The notes below the pieces were generated by a model, which did not search any database, was not told the DNA's origin, and saw only the letters and a program-made list of their open reading frames with translations. The translations under genes were made by a program, and so were the position numbers. This document shows positions 8,269 to 17,581 of a stretch of 59,253 nt of DNA, in pieces (positions within the stretch are counted from its first letter, which is position 1; every line of letters begins with the position of its first letter). The stretch lies in the NCBI RefSeq assembly GCF_023715685.1, contig NZ_JAMBOQ010000011.1, positions 1 through 59,253 on the forward strand, read 5' to 3'. This stretch comes from Priestia aryabhattai (GTDB lineage: Bacteria; Bacillota; Bacilli; Bacillales; Bacillaceae_H).

Positions 8269-9729
8269 TTAAAAAGGAAAGTCTCGATACTTTTCTTGGA
8301 TAGAAACCCATTTAGTTGTGGTGAATTCTTCCATGATCCAAGGATTACCAAATCTACCTAAACCACTCGCTTTATTTCCTCCAAATGGGGCATTGGCTTG
8401 TGCATTTACTGTTTGATCATTCACATGAGTCATACCGGCATCAATGTTAAGTGCTAACTTTTCGCCTTTTTCTAAGTCAGTGGTAAATATAGCAGCAGAT
8501 AAACCATATTCGGTGTCATTTGCAAACTCAATCGCTTGATCATCTGTTTCTGCCGGAATAATTTGAGCAACAGGACCGAAAATCTCTGTTTGGGCGAGTG
8601 TTGAGTTATTTGGCACATCAACAAATACATAAGGGGAGATAATGTTTCCTTTGCGTTTGCCTTCAACAGCTAATCTCAAACCATCTGTTTTCGCTTGGTC
8701 AATGACACCCATTATTTTATCGGCTTGACGCCCATTAATCACAGGTCCAATAACGGTTGATGAATCTTTTGGATCTCCCGTTTTTAATTTCTTTACCCTT
8801 TCAGTAAATTTAGTGACAAACTCATCATAATGATTTTTTTGTACAATAATTCGGTTTGCAATCATACAAATTTGCCCACAATGTAAAAACTTTCCGTATA
8901 TAGCAGCATCTACAGCACGGTCTACATCCGCATCGCTCAACACTACAAATGGAGCATTTCCACCGAGCTCTAATGCAACTCGTTTAAGATTTTCTCCAGC
9001 AATTTTACCAATGTGTCTGCCGACTGCTGTTGAACCGGTAAAGCTAATTAAACGTGGAATCGGATTTGTAATCATACCGTCTCCGATTTCAGTTAAATCT
9101 GTCAAAATAGAATTAAAAACGCCTTGAGGAAGACCTGCATATTCAAAAGCTTTTGCGATAATCTGACCACCTGTTAATCCTGTTTGAATGTCCGGTTTAT
9201 GTACCACGCTATTTCCTAAAGCAATAGCCGGCGCGATCGTTCTCATCCCTAAATTCATCGGGAAATTAAACGGTGTAATAGAAGATATCACTCCTAAAGG
9301 AAGACGGTATAGATGATTGACCTTTCCTTCAGTTGAGCTTGAAATTTCTTCTATATTATAGATTTTATCTGCGAATTGAATGGACTCTTCCAGTTCGACG
9401 TAGGAAGCTATGAGTTCGCCATTAGCTTTATGAATCGTTCCACCACTTTCGCGTACAATCATATTTATGATTTCATCATGATTGTTTTTTAAATATTCAA
9501 GTGCTTTTTGTAGAACATTTTTTCTTTGTTCAGGTGAAGTTTTTGCTCATTCTTTTTGTGCTTTTTGTGCAATTTTAAATGTTTCAGTAAGCTGTTCTTC
9601 AGTTGCTAATGAAACAGTAGTAATAACAGAATCATCATAAGGGTCTAAAATATCATAAGTACGGCTGCTTTTTCCTTCAACCCATTTACCATTTATAAAA
9701 CTTTTATTTAAACGTTCAAAATACTGCAT
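8269..9729 (-). pseudogene. Aldehyde dehydrogenase interrupted by one in-frame TGA
   Basis: From an ATG at 9729 (GAGAGGGG upstream) the frame gives INGKWVEGKSSRTYDILDPY and stops at TGA 9549-9547 (codon 61, ...AQKAQKE). Reading through, the frame stays open to 8269. It carries the NAD-binding and active-site motifs LELGGNAP, GSTAVG, the catalytic Cys in GQICMIANR and EIFGPVAQI, about 486 residues in all. Most relatives have Trp at this spot (QKEWAK), so TGG to TGA is likely. It resembles benzaldehyde/vanillin-type dehydrogenases (YfmT-like). The downstream half could be re-initiated but would lack the N-terminus. Confidence 0.87.
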
Positions 9730-9990
9730 GTGCAATACCCCTCTCTAAGTTACATCGAAAATAACAATATGTATATGTTTATATGGAAAATTATGAGTAA
9801 ACAATATCTTTTTGTCAATTATTTCTGGTTGTCATAGATAACTTGATTCTTTGATGAATGGAATAGATAATTCATTTTCTTTCTTTTAAATCCGTTAATT
9901 TTTCTTTGCGTTTTACAATCTGTTCCTCAAACATATATTTTGCTTCCTCAGGGATTATAGACACGACAAAATAAGTCTTTAACATAAACT

Positions 9991-10204
9991 GTTTCTGGTG
10001 CAAAGATTAGATTTATTTGAAAGAAATTCAAGTGATGGGAGAGGTGCTTTAAATCAAACGATTAAAGCTGTTGTGATTGCATGAGGATTTGTAGCTCCCA
10101 GTAATGGTAATTTGGTTTTTGTTCCTGGATTCAAAAACTTTTCAATCGATAATGAAGAAAGAACAGCAATCAAATTAATTTTAGGTCCTAGAAAAAAAGG
10201 ATAG
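9991..10204 (+). pseudogene. Solo IS6-type end followed by a gene remnant
   Basis: GTTTCTGGTGCAAAGATTAG at 9991-10010 matches the left end of the IS6-family element at 10731 (GGTCCTGGTGCAAAGATTG), and similarity extends about 15 bases further. Just inside, a frame reads ALNQTIKAVVIA-stop-GFVAPSNGNLVFVPGF ... LILGPRKKG and ends at 10202-10204, broken by one TGA at 10082. I do not recognise the protein. It looks like debris left by IS-mediated rearrangement. Confidence 0.4.
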
Positions 10205-10230
10205 ATTTTGCTTAAAACAATCTACAATTT

Positions 10231-10638
10231 TCACCACTGATAGTAATTGATCCATTCAGCATTTGAACCCATAGACAAATGACTCACTTTCCTTTTTCTT
10301 AAACAGCTTAAAAATTGGTGTTTTTGCTTTATATCTTTTAAATATCTTTCGTCTATTTGTTTATCAGTAAATACACACTTTATAAAGGGATACATTTCAT
10401 AAAAATAACGTACCTTCTCAAAATATAAATCATGTATGAATATAATAACCTTCTTTTTAGAACGAAATATTCCTTGCTTAAACGTAGAAATTTGGATAAA
10501 TGGTTAAATTAAATACCGTAAATGTTCCTCGTTTACCACAGCATATATGTAACATCCTAAGGGGTAAATACGTTGAATAATATCCAAGAAATCGTGTTCT
10601 TCTATCTCATCTTCTTAGAAGATTTTATAATGTTTCAT
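10231..10638 (-). pseudogene. Decayed small gene of unknown function
   Basis: An ATG at 10638 with CAGGAGAAG upstream starts MKHYKIF-stop-EDEIEEHDFLDII. The frame then reads QRIYPLGCYIYAVVNEEHLRYLI. After a further stop and a frame change, it resumes as KVIIFIHDLYFEKVRYFYEM ... SNAEWINYYQW and ends at 10231. One early nonsense codon plus at least one frameshift make it a clear pseudogene. The intact protein would have about 130 residues. I do not recognise the family. Confidence 0.6.
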
Positions 10639-10730
10639 TTTAAACTTCTCCTGTTACATTTTTAACAATTATTGATGTAAAAACATTCTCATATTTGTTG
10701 TTTTACTGTGAAATATTCTTTTTGTAATTC

Positions 10731-11593
10731 GGTCCTGGTGCAAAGATTGTATTTGCTTGAAAGAGGTATATAGTGTCCTATTGGTATTCAATCTTATGAA
10801 GCTATTCCAAATAGTTGGTGAATGAACCTGACTTGATTTGGGACAGACTTCACCTCCTGGTAAACCTGTTTCTTTTTTATCATATGCATGACCTCTATTC
10901 CAGAAATAATGGCTTTTGCTGTACGAAACGATTTTAAGCCTAACATTGTAGACAGACGCTTCTTAATAAACCTATGATCCTGCTCTACAATGTTATTTAG
11001 ATATTTACTTTGTCTTACTTGGATGCCTTGAGGCATCTTTTTTTCTTCTTTTAACTCTTGAATAGCAATGGGATAGGCAGGATTTTTATCTACTGTAATC
11101 GTACGAGGTATAGAAACGTGCGAAAAAGCCAAGGCTTTCTTAAAAAAGCGCTTGGCTGCTTGTTTATTTCTTGTTTTACTTAGATAAAAATCGATGGTAT
11201 TTCCTTCAGAATCAACGGCACGATAGAGATACATCCATTGTCCTTTTACTTTTACATAGGTCTCATCAACCCGCCAAGAATCGTTTGTTGGCTTAAGATG
11301 GCGCCGTACTCGCCCATCTAATTCAGGACCATATTGATGAACCCAACGCATAATCGTTGTATGAGCCATACATAATCCACGTTCCTCCATCATTTCTACC
11401 AAGTCACGAAAACTTAAATTGTACCGTAGGTACCATCTTACCGTTAACAAAATGATATCGGGTTGATAATGTTTCCACTTAAATAAGGGTTGCTTTTCCA
11501 TACTGATCACGTCCTTCTTTTAGAATAATAGTATCAGTATGTTCAAGTTTCAGAGATTACTTGCAATTGTCCTGAAATTTTTGCACCAGAACC
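10731..11593 (-). mobile_element. IS6-family insertion sequence
   Basis: An 863-bp element bounded by GGTCCTGGTGCAAAGATTG (10731-10749) and, at the other end, TTGCACCAGAACC (11581-11593), imperfect inverted repeats of the IS6/IS240 type. It encodes one intact transposase. The 8 bases flanking it (TGTAATTC and GGAAGAGC) do not match, so no target duplication is visible, suggesting rearrangement after insertion. Related ends or fragments occur at 9991, 19843 and 53956. Confidence 0.88.
10794..11501 (-). CDS. IS6-family transposase
   Basis: A 235-residue DDE transposase. The triad is visible as D in RVDETYVKV, D in TVDKNPAYP and E in NIVEQDHRFIKKR, the typical IS6 spacing. The N-terminal HTH lies in NLSFRDLVEMMEERGL. 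The ATG at 11501 is favoured over an in-frame GTG nine bases upstream because AAGGACG precedes it. The gene looks intact and may be active. Confidence 0.93.
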   Translation of the reverse strand: MEKQPLFKWKHYQPDIILLTVRWYLRYNLSFRDLVEMMEERGLCMAHTTIMRWVHQYGPELDGRVRRHLKPTNDSWRVDETYVKVKGQWMYLYRAVDSEGNTIDFYLSKTRNKQAAKRFFKKALAFSHVSIPRTITVDKNPAYPIAIQELKEEKKMPQGIQVRQSKYLNNIVEQDHRFIKKRLSTMLGLKSFRTAKAIISGIEVMHMIKKKQVYQEVKSVPNQVRFIHQLFGIAS

Positions 11594-11650
11594 GGAAGAG
11601 CAATAGGTTATATCGCTCTTCCTTTGAAAAAATGAATAAAAATAAAATTG

Positions 11651-11660
11651 TTGTATACAA
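11651..11660. promoter_or_regulatory. Isolated GntR-type operator core
   Basis: TTGTATACAA, followed by GTTGTAT, is the same core as in the operators at 15093-15118 and 19389-19418. Here it lies between the IS6 element and the 3' end of the aminotransferase gene. It may be what remains of a promoter for a gene removed on the IS side. Confidence 0.45.
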
Positions 11661-11744
11661 GTTGTATTTTAACAGTTCTCCAGAAGTATTGGAAGAAAAA
11701 TTAAACACTTTTTAGGCTAAGTTTCAAAGTTTATATAAATATCA

Positions 11745-12923
11745 TTAAATTCTAATAAGTCGTTGTTGATCTGTACAATCAAGAAACTGTTCTATCCGAT
11801 CCAAACTCTCTTCTATTAAATCCATTGATGCTGCGTAAGATATTCTTATAAATCCTTCCCCGTACTTCGAAAATGCATCACCTGGTACAACCGCGACACT
11901 TTTTTCCCGAAGCAATTTTAGTGAAAAATCAAATGATGACATTTTTGTATTTTTAATTGAAGGAAATACATAAAAAGCCCCATCAGGTTTAACTACATCT
12001 AGTCCCATACTATTAAGTCTTTTACATACGTAATCTCTTCTTTTCCTATATTCGCGCATCATGAGAGCTGGATCATTAATACCTTGTGTTAAAGCCTCAA
12101 TTGCTGCATATTGACTGATAGTAGTTGCACAAACTGAATTATAAAGGTGGACTTTAAGCATTTCTTTAGATAAAAAATTCGGAGCGAATGTAAAGCCAAT
12201 TCTCCACCCTGTCATTGAATGAGATTTAGCGAGTCCATTAACAACAATCGTTTTATTTCTCATCTCCTGAACAGAGGCAATTGAGTAGTGCTTTTGTTCA
12301 TATGCTAACTCACTGTATATCTCATCAGATATAACAAAGATATTTTTATCCTTTAACACTTTAGCAATTTCAATTATCTCCTCTTTATTTAACATGCTTC
12401 CAGCAGGGTTAGATGGTGAACAAAGGATAATACAACGTGTTTTTTTAGTTAGTTTTTTCTTAATCATATGGGCATTAATTTTAAATTCATTATGTGAAGT
12501 ATCAATGTGCACTGGAGTAGCTCCACATAATTGTATGAGAGGCTCGTATCCAGGGTAGATAGGTACAGGAAGAATTACCTCGTCTCCTTTCTTCAAAATC
12601 GTTCGTAAAGCAATGTCAATTGCTTCAGTAGCTCCATTAGTTACAATAACTTCATCCTCTGGGTTGTAAAAGAGGTTATATTTTTCATGCACAAAATTAC
12701 TAGCTGCTTTTCGAAGAGGTAATAGCCCGGCATTATGCGTATAAGTGGTCTGATTTCTCTTTATAGCTAAAATAGCAGCTTCTTTTATATGTTCTGGTGT
12801 TGGAAAATCAGGTTGGCCAAGAGTGAGATTAATCGCATTAGGATAATTGACAACCATATTAGAAAATTTTCTTATGCTGGGAACCTGAATGGCGGAAACC
12901 TCTCTATTTATCAATTTTTGCAT
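11745..12923 (-). CDS. Class I pyridoxal-phosphate aminotransferase (PatA-like)
   Basis: A 392-residue fold-type I aminotransferase. It contains NLTLGQPDFPTP near the start, the motif SPSNPAG, DEIYSELAYE, and the PLP-binding Lys in NGLAKSHSMTGWRIGF. The closest recalled relative is PatA of Bacillus (acetyl-diaminopimelate aminotransferase). In this setting it more likely removes the amino group of an amino acid being degraded. Start 12923 follows AAAGGGG; a longer frame to 13034 overlaps the upstream gene. It is last in the leftward unit RraA-like, MFS carrier, aminotransferase. Confidence 0.88.
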   Translation of the reverse strand: MQKLINREVSAIQVPSIRKFSNMVVNYPNAINLTLGQPDFPTPEHIKEAAILAIKRNQTTYTHNAGLLPLRKAASNFVHEKYNLFYNPEDEVIVTNGATEAIDIALRTILKKGDEVILPVPIYPGYEPLIQLCGATPVHIDTSHNEFKINAHMIKKKLTKKTRCIILCSPSNPAGSMLNKEEIIEIAKVLKDKNIFVISDEIYSELAYEQKHYSIASVQEMRNKTIVVNGLAKSHSMTGWRIGFTFAPNFLSKEMLKVHLYNSVCATTISQYAAIEALTQGINDPALMMREYRKRRDYVCKRLNSMGLDVVKPDGAFYVFPSIKNTKMSSFDFSLKLLREKSVAVVPGDAFSKYGEGFIRISYAASMDLIEESLDRIEQFLDCTDQQRLIRI

Positions 12924-12978
12924 TTTTAATTCCCCTTTATAAAGATTTAAATTACTTAAATTGAGGTCTCTTATTTTA

Positions 12979-14283
12979 TTAAACCAATGGACGGTCTGGT
13001 TTAATAAGGAACCATAATAATATAGCAAGTCCAATTGGTATAATATTAATTAGAAGTGTAGTATTCCAACCGAGTTCTTGTGCAAACCATCCACAGAGAA
13101 TAGGAGATGTGATGCCTCCTATACTTCCCCACAAATTCATCCAACCACTTACAGAACCTGAAAATTCCTGACCTAGGTCATTAGCAATAGCCCAAGAAGC
13201 AACGATAGGAAGTCCAAGTGCACCTAGAGCTACCGTTAACCATAGAACGTTTAACCATGAACTTGTGGAATAAGCTGCGAAATATAGCCCTATTATAAAA
13301 AAGATGAACCCTAGAATAGCCAAGGTACCACGGGCCATCATACGAGAATTTGTTTTTTGTAATACTACATCTGAAATGGCTCCTCCAGCTAAAACGCTGA
13401 AGCAAATAGCTATCCACGGGAAACTAGCCGCAAATCCCATTTCTTTTAAAGAAAAATTCCGTGCCTCCATTAAATACGTAGGTAACCAGGTTAAGAAAAA
13501 TGTATTCATGTAAATAACAACAAGATATTGTATTCCAACTGCCCAGAATTGAACATTTCTTAAATACTGTTTCCATGGAGCAGATTTTCTTTCAGTGCTG
13601 GCCACGCTACGATTTTCAATAATAAGAAGTTTTTCCTTTTCAGAAATCCAGGGATGATGTTCAGGTTTATCTCGACCTATAATATACCAAGCAATAGCGA
13701 TGACAATACCAATGAATGCAAAACTATAAAAGACTCCATGCCATCCGAAGACCGCCATGATTGCAACTGAAATACCCGGTGCAACAATTGGTCCAAAAAA
13801 AGAACCAGCTAATAATGCACTTGCTGCACGTCCTTTTTCATGTTTTTGGAACCAGTATGAATTGAATACTGCATTCCCTGGGTACATTGGGCCTTCCCCC
13901 ATCCCAAACAAAAATCTAACAATACATAACAAAATGTAAGAACTTGCAGCAGCTGTCATCGCAGTAAATATAGACCACCATGTAACGGCAAGAGTAATTA
14001 TTTTTCTAGACCCAAATTTTTCAGATAGAATTCCTCCAGGAATTTGAGAAAAACAATAACCTAAATAAAATAGCGATGACAGAAGACCAAATTCGACTTT
14101 ATTCATGTGTAAATCTTCCATCATGGGTTGCGCTACTACAGAAATGTTAGCTCGATCCATATAAGCCACTAAGCCTACAATAAAGAAAATTACGGCAAGT
14201 CCCCAACGTAGTCCTATTCTTTTTTCTTTTACTCGTGGGGATGTATCTATCTTTACTTGTTTTTCAGCGTTTAACTTTTCCAT
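12979..14283 (-). CDS. MFS transporter, anion:cation symporter (ACS) family
   Basis: A 434-residue, 12-helix carrier. The first helix region contains LAVIFFIVGLVAYMDRANIS, typical of the ACS family (GudP, ExuT, hexuronate/galactarate carriers), and the loop GSRKII follows helix 2. Substrates of the family are organic acids, so the carrier probably imports a carboxylate handled by the flanking aminotransferase and aldolase-like genes. GGAAGTG upstream supports the start. It lies 56 bases before the aminotransferase gene. Confidence 0.88.
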   Translation of the reverse strand: MEKLNAEKQVKIDTSPRVKEKRIGLRWGLAVIFFIVGLVAYMDRANISVVAQPMMEDLHMNKVEFGLLSSLFYLGYCFSQIPGGILSEKFGSRKIITLAVTWWSIFTAMTAAASSYILLCIVRFLFGMGEGPMYPGNAVFNSYWFQKHEKGRAASALLAGSFFGPIVAPGISVAIMAVFGWHGVFYSFAFIGIVIAIAWYIIGRDKPEHHPWISEKEKLLIIENRSVASTERKSAPWKQYLRNVQFWAVGIQYLVVIYMNTFFLTWLPTYLMEARNFSLKEMGFAASFPWIAICFSVLAGGAISDVVLQKTNSRMMARGTLAILGFIFFIIGLYFAAYSTSSWLNVLWLTVALGALGLPIVASWAIANDLGQEFSGSVSGWMNLWGSIGGITSPILCGWFAQELGWNTTLLINIIPIGLAILLWFLIKPDRPLV

Positions 14284-14372
14284 TGTTCATTCACTTCCTT
14301 TGTAGGGTAGAAAATAGATAAACTTTTCAAAGGTATAGAATATTGTTTAATAACTCCTTTTTGTTGGATCTT

Positions 14373-15050
14373 TTACTTATTTTTTTCCACTACGTTGTTC
14401 CATAAAGGATTAAAGCGACTTAAATATGTTTCTACCCCTAATCTTTTTAAATCCTCACGTCGTTCTTGATCAGCTTTTGCTTCCTCCTCACCTATTTCTA
14501 AATAGGTTGAAATGTCCTCTTGTGGTACCACTAGTAAGCCATCCATACTTCCAATAACAATATCTCCAGGTTTTATAATACATCCTGAAATTGATATTGG
14601 TACATTAACATCACCATCAAGATTGTACATTTTTGTTGTTAGAGGTGATATAGCATATGAGAATATATTAAACCCTAGATCTTTAATTATATTTGTGTCT
14701 GTAACTGGCCCGTTTATTATGGCGGCTAATGTTCCTTTTTCCATAGCAACTCTTGTGGTAATTTCTCCCCAACATGCAAACCGTTCTTCTTCATTCATGT
14801 CAACTACTACTACATCACCGGGCATAACAAGTTCAAGGGCCTTATACACTAATGAACCGTCATTTGGTGGAATCCTAACTGTTATAGCTGGACCCGCGAA
14901 ATTTTCTTTAAATGGGAAAAGAGGTTTAATTTTTCTGGAATGAATTAATTGGAAGTTTAAACGATGTCCATAATCACTTGGTGATACGCTGCCTAATTTT
15001 TTTAACATTGCAGGATTCGGTCTTTGTATTACTGAATTAATTTTCACCAT
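14373..15050 (-). CDS. RraA-family protein (HMG/CHA aldolase-like)
   Basis: A 225-residue protein of the RraA/dimethylmenaquinone-methyltransferase-like fold. Enzymatic members are 4-hydroxy-4-methyl-2-oxoglutarate (HMG) aldolases, which yield two pyruvates. The signature G-E-x20-R-D appears as WGEITTRVAMEK ... INGPVTD, with Thr in place of the catalytic Arg, so aldolase activity is uncertain. PGDIVIGSMDGLLVVP near the C-terminus is typical. AAAGGAG supports the start. It is the first gene of the leftward unit, with GntR-type operators directly upstream. Confidence 0.85.
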   Translation of the reverse strand: MVKINSVIQRPNPAMLKKLGSVSPSDYGHRLNFQLIHSRKIKPLFPFKENFAGPAITVRIPPNDGSLVYKALELVMPGDVVVVDMNEEERFACWGEITTRVAMEKGTLAAIINGPVTDTNIIKDLGFNIFSYAISPLTTKMYNLDGDVNVPISISGCIIKPGDIVIGSMDGLLVVPQEDISTYLEIGEEEAKADQERREDLKRLGVETYLSRFNPLWNNVVEKNK

Positions 15051-15092
15051 GTCTTTTCGCTCCTTTAATTAACAATAAAGATTTCCATCGTC

Positions 15093-15118
15093 ATGTTGTA
15101 TACAACATGTATACAACA
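15093..15118. promoter_or_regulatory. Overlapping GntR-type operators between the RraA-like and gntR genes
   Basis: ATGTTGTATACAACAT (15093-15108) is a perfect 16-bp palindrome. It is followed without a gap by a second core, TGTATACAACA (15108-15118). The pair lies in the divergent promoter region of the catabolic unit and the FadR-type regulator, the expected place for auto- and cross-regulation. Confidence 0.75.
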
Positions 15119-15252
15119 ATATTAAATAACTATTTTATTCTAAAGTCAATATATTCTGAATATTATTTCTCTTTTAAAATAAAAACCTAAAATGTTAAAA
15201 TAAAAACTACCTTAAATGAATCTAAATACTAAAAACCTAAAGGATAGATAAA

Positions 15253-15903
15253 ATGAAAAAAACACTACCCAAAAAGGAATTTTTAAAAGATCAAGCTTAT
15301 AATAAGATTAAAGAGTTATTAACAAGGGGTGAACTATCCCCCGGAGAATTTCTTTCTGAAGGATATTTAAGTGAAGAATTAGGAATGAGCCGAACTCCTA
15401 TTCGATCTGCCATTCAAAGATTTGAACATGAGGGGATCGTTCGAATTCATCCTAAACAAGGAATATATATTTGTGATATTTCCATACAACAAGTAAATGA
15501 AATTTACGAAGCTAGATCTGTATTAGAGACATTTGCAATACAAAAACTTTCCCAGGATATTAAACAGCTTCAAATACAGGAATTACAAGATATATTAAAG
15601 CTCCAATTTGAAGAAATTCAAAAGCAAGACATTTATTTATCCTTAAAATATGATACAGAATTCCATCTTAAAATTATGGAATTAGCAGAAAACAAAGAAA
15701 TGTATGAGATGTTCAAGGGCATTGAAGCAAAGCTTAGTTTTTATGGACAAAAAGTATTAACTAAAAAAATAGACAGACTCCTACAAACTTATGAAGAGCA
15801 CCTTTTGATCTTAACAGAATTAGAAAAAGGTAATGTGGAATCAGCTGTTCACTATATGGAAGAACATTTAGAAAAAGGAAGAAGAATCCTTTTAGATTTA
15901 TAA
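15253..15903 (+). CDS. GntR/FadR-type regulator with FCD ligand-binding domain
   Basis: A 216-residue regulator. The N-terminal winged HTH (about 10-75) contains GELSPGEFLSEGYLSEELGM and SRTPIRSAIQRFEHEGIV; the helical FCD domain follows (about 80-216). Metal/ligand contacts typical of FCD are suggested by D and H in KYDTEFHLKIM and the late EEHLLIL and YMEEHL. It faces away from the RraA-like unit. Sites with the core TTGTATACAA occur at this promoter, at the RocB-like promoter and at 11651, defining a likely local regulon. Confidence 0.9.
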   Translation: MKKTLPKKEFLKDQAYNKIKELLTRGELSPGEFLSEGYLSEELGMSRTPIRSAIQRFEHEGIVRIHPKQGIYICDISIQQVNEIYEARSVLETFAIQKLSQDIKQLQIQELQDILKLQFEEIQKQDIYLSLKYDTEFHLKIMELAENKEMYEMFKGIEAKLSFYGQKVLTKKIDRLLQTYEEHLLILTELEKGNVESAVHYMEEHLEKGRRILLDL

Positions 15904-15928
15904 TAAATTCTGGTTATTTTTTAAATTT

Positions 15929-15974
15929 AATAAGCTTACGTATGTTTTATAAATAAAGCATACGTAAGCTTATT
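15929..15974. terminator. Bidirectional terminator between gntR and the permease gene
   Basis: Perfect 16-bp arms AATAAGCTTACGTATG / CATACGTAAGCTTATT lie between convergent genes. Confidence 0.85.
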
Positions 15975-16070
15975 CATCTTGATAATTTAGTTTTTCCGCC
16001 GTTCAAATACCTTCAATGATTTCTTTCAATTCCTTCTTAAATCAATTAATGGAAAATACTTTTTTATGTA

Positions 16071-17492
16071 TTATTGTGCTTTGTCGATTATGCTGTTATC
16101 AGTAGTTTTGTTCTTAAGATTCTTTTTCACAATAAAATGATAATACACATAACAAAACACGATAAGTGGCACACCACAATAAAGACCAATACGTTGGTTA
16201 GGAATAAAGATTAAGCTAATCAAAATAATCCCGTATAAACCAAACCCTAATATTGGAACAATAGGATATAACGGCGTTTTAAATTTTAACTCTTTTAAGT
16301 CTCCTCCCTCAGCAATGAATTTTCTCCGAAAGAAAAATTGAGAGGCACAAATAGACATCCATACAACAATCGTGACCATTCCAGAGATAGAAATAAGCCA
16401 TAAATATACAGTTTCTGCGGCTACTACACTCGTAATTAATGAACCACCTGAAATTACTATAGTAGCTAATAATGCATTAATAGGAACCCCTTTTTTAGAT
16501 AACTTGGTTAAGCGTGCTGGTCCCATACCACTTCTTGAAAGTGACCACATCATCCTAGACGCAGCATATAAACCCGAATTAGCAACAGATAAAATAGCTG
16601 TTAGAATAACAAAGTTCATAATATCTGCAGCGTAAGGAATTCCGATTTTATCCAATACAGATACGAAAGGACTTTCGATAACACCAGCTGTTTGATAAGG
16701 AAGAATAGCTACTAGTATGAACATAGCTAGCACAAAGAAAAATAACGTTCTCCAAACAACGTTTCGAATGGAGCGTGGAAGGGTTTCACCAGGGTTCTCA
16801 CTTTCTCCTGCTGCTATGCCCACAAGCTCTGTTCCTTGAAATGAAAAATTAACCAGAACTAAAGTAAAAAGAACAGAGAGAATACCATTTGGAAACAAGC
16901 CTTCACTTGTCGTGAAATTTGAAAAGAATGGTGCTGGTTGATTTCCTTGTAGATCAATTAAGCCAAATACAGCAGCTCCACCTATTGCGATAAATAACAC
17001 AATTGCCGTTACTTTAATACTTGAAAACCAAAATTCTGTTTCAGCATAGCTCCGGGCAGACAATGCGTTTATTGAAAATGTAACGACGCCGAAAATTAGA
17101 CACCACGCCCATATAGGAATATGAGGGAACCACCTTTGCATTAAAAGCCCTGCGGAAGTAAACTCTAAACCTACAGTATTTGCCCAACTAAACCAATACA
17201 ACCAGCCAATCATGAACCCAGTAGAAGGACCTAAATACTTTGTTGCATAGGATTGGAATGATCCGGATACAGGCATTGCAACTGCAAGTTCTCCCATACA
17301 TAACATAACCAAATACATTAAAAAACCACCAAGTAAATAGGCTAAAATAGCACCCATAGGTCCAGCTTGACTAATTGTAATACCTGAACCTAGAAATAGA
17401 CCTGTTCCAATGACCCCACCCAATGCAATCATAAAAAGGTGTCTACTTTTCATGGTACGCTGTAATTCATTCTGTTTATTATCTATGTGCAT
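16071..17492 (-). CDS. Amino acid permease (APC/AAT family, RocE/RocC-like)
   Basis: A 473-residue, 12-helix permease. The first helix region reads MIALGGVIGTGLFLGSGITI and helix 6-7 contains NFSFQGTELVGIAAGESENP, diagnostic of the amino acid transporter family that includes the arginine/ornithine permeases RocE and RocC. CAAGGAGGGG supports the start. The gene follows the RocB-like hydrolase by 89 bases, so the pair is probably one unit importing an amino acid or an acylated derivative that the hydrolase opens. Confidence 0.9.
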   Translation of the reverse strand: MHIDNKQNELQRTMKSRHLFMIALGGVIGTGLFLGSGITISQAGPMGAILAYLLGGFLMYLVMLCMGELAVAMPVSGSFQSYATKYLGPSTGFMIGWLYWFSWANTVGLEFTSAGLLMQRWFPHIPIWAWCLIFGVVTFSINALSARSYAETEFWFSSIKVTAIVLFIAIGGAAVFGLIDLQGNQPAPFFSNFTTSEGLFPNGILSVLFTLVLVNFSFQGTELVGIAAGESENPGETLPRSIRNVVWRTLFFFVLAMFILVAILPYQTAGVIESPFVSVLDKIGIPYAADIMNFVILTAILSVANSGLYAASRMMWSLSRSGMGPARLTKLSKKGVPINALLATIVISGGSLITSVVAAETVYLWLISISGMVTIVVWMSICASQFFFRRKFIAEGGDLKELKFKTPLYPIVPILGFGLYGIILISLIFIPNQRIGLYCGVPLIVFCYVYYHFIVKKNLKNKTTDNSIIDKAQ

Positions 17493-17581
17493 AAATTCCC
17501 CTCCTTGTCTTAATCCTTCGTAACCAGGAATAGCTACAACATTGCCACAACCTTATAGTAACTAAACTTCACTTTAAGCTA

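Noticed and set aside
9460..9462. Internal ATG of the aldehyde dehydrogenase as a true start of a shorter gene
   Set aside because: The frame continues uninterrupted upstream to a stop that stands in the middle of conserved N-terminal sequence, and no ribosome binding site precedes 9462.
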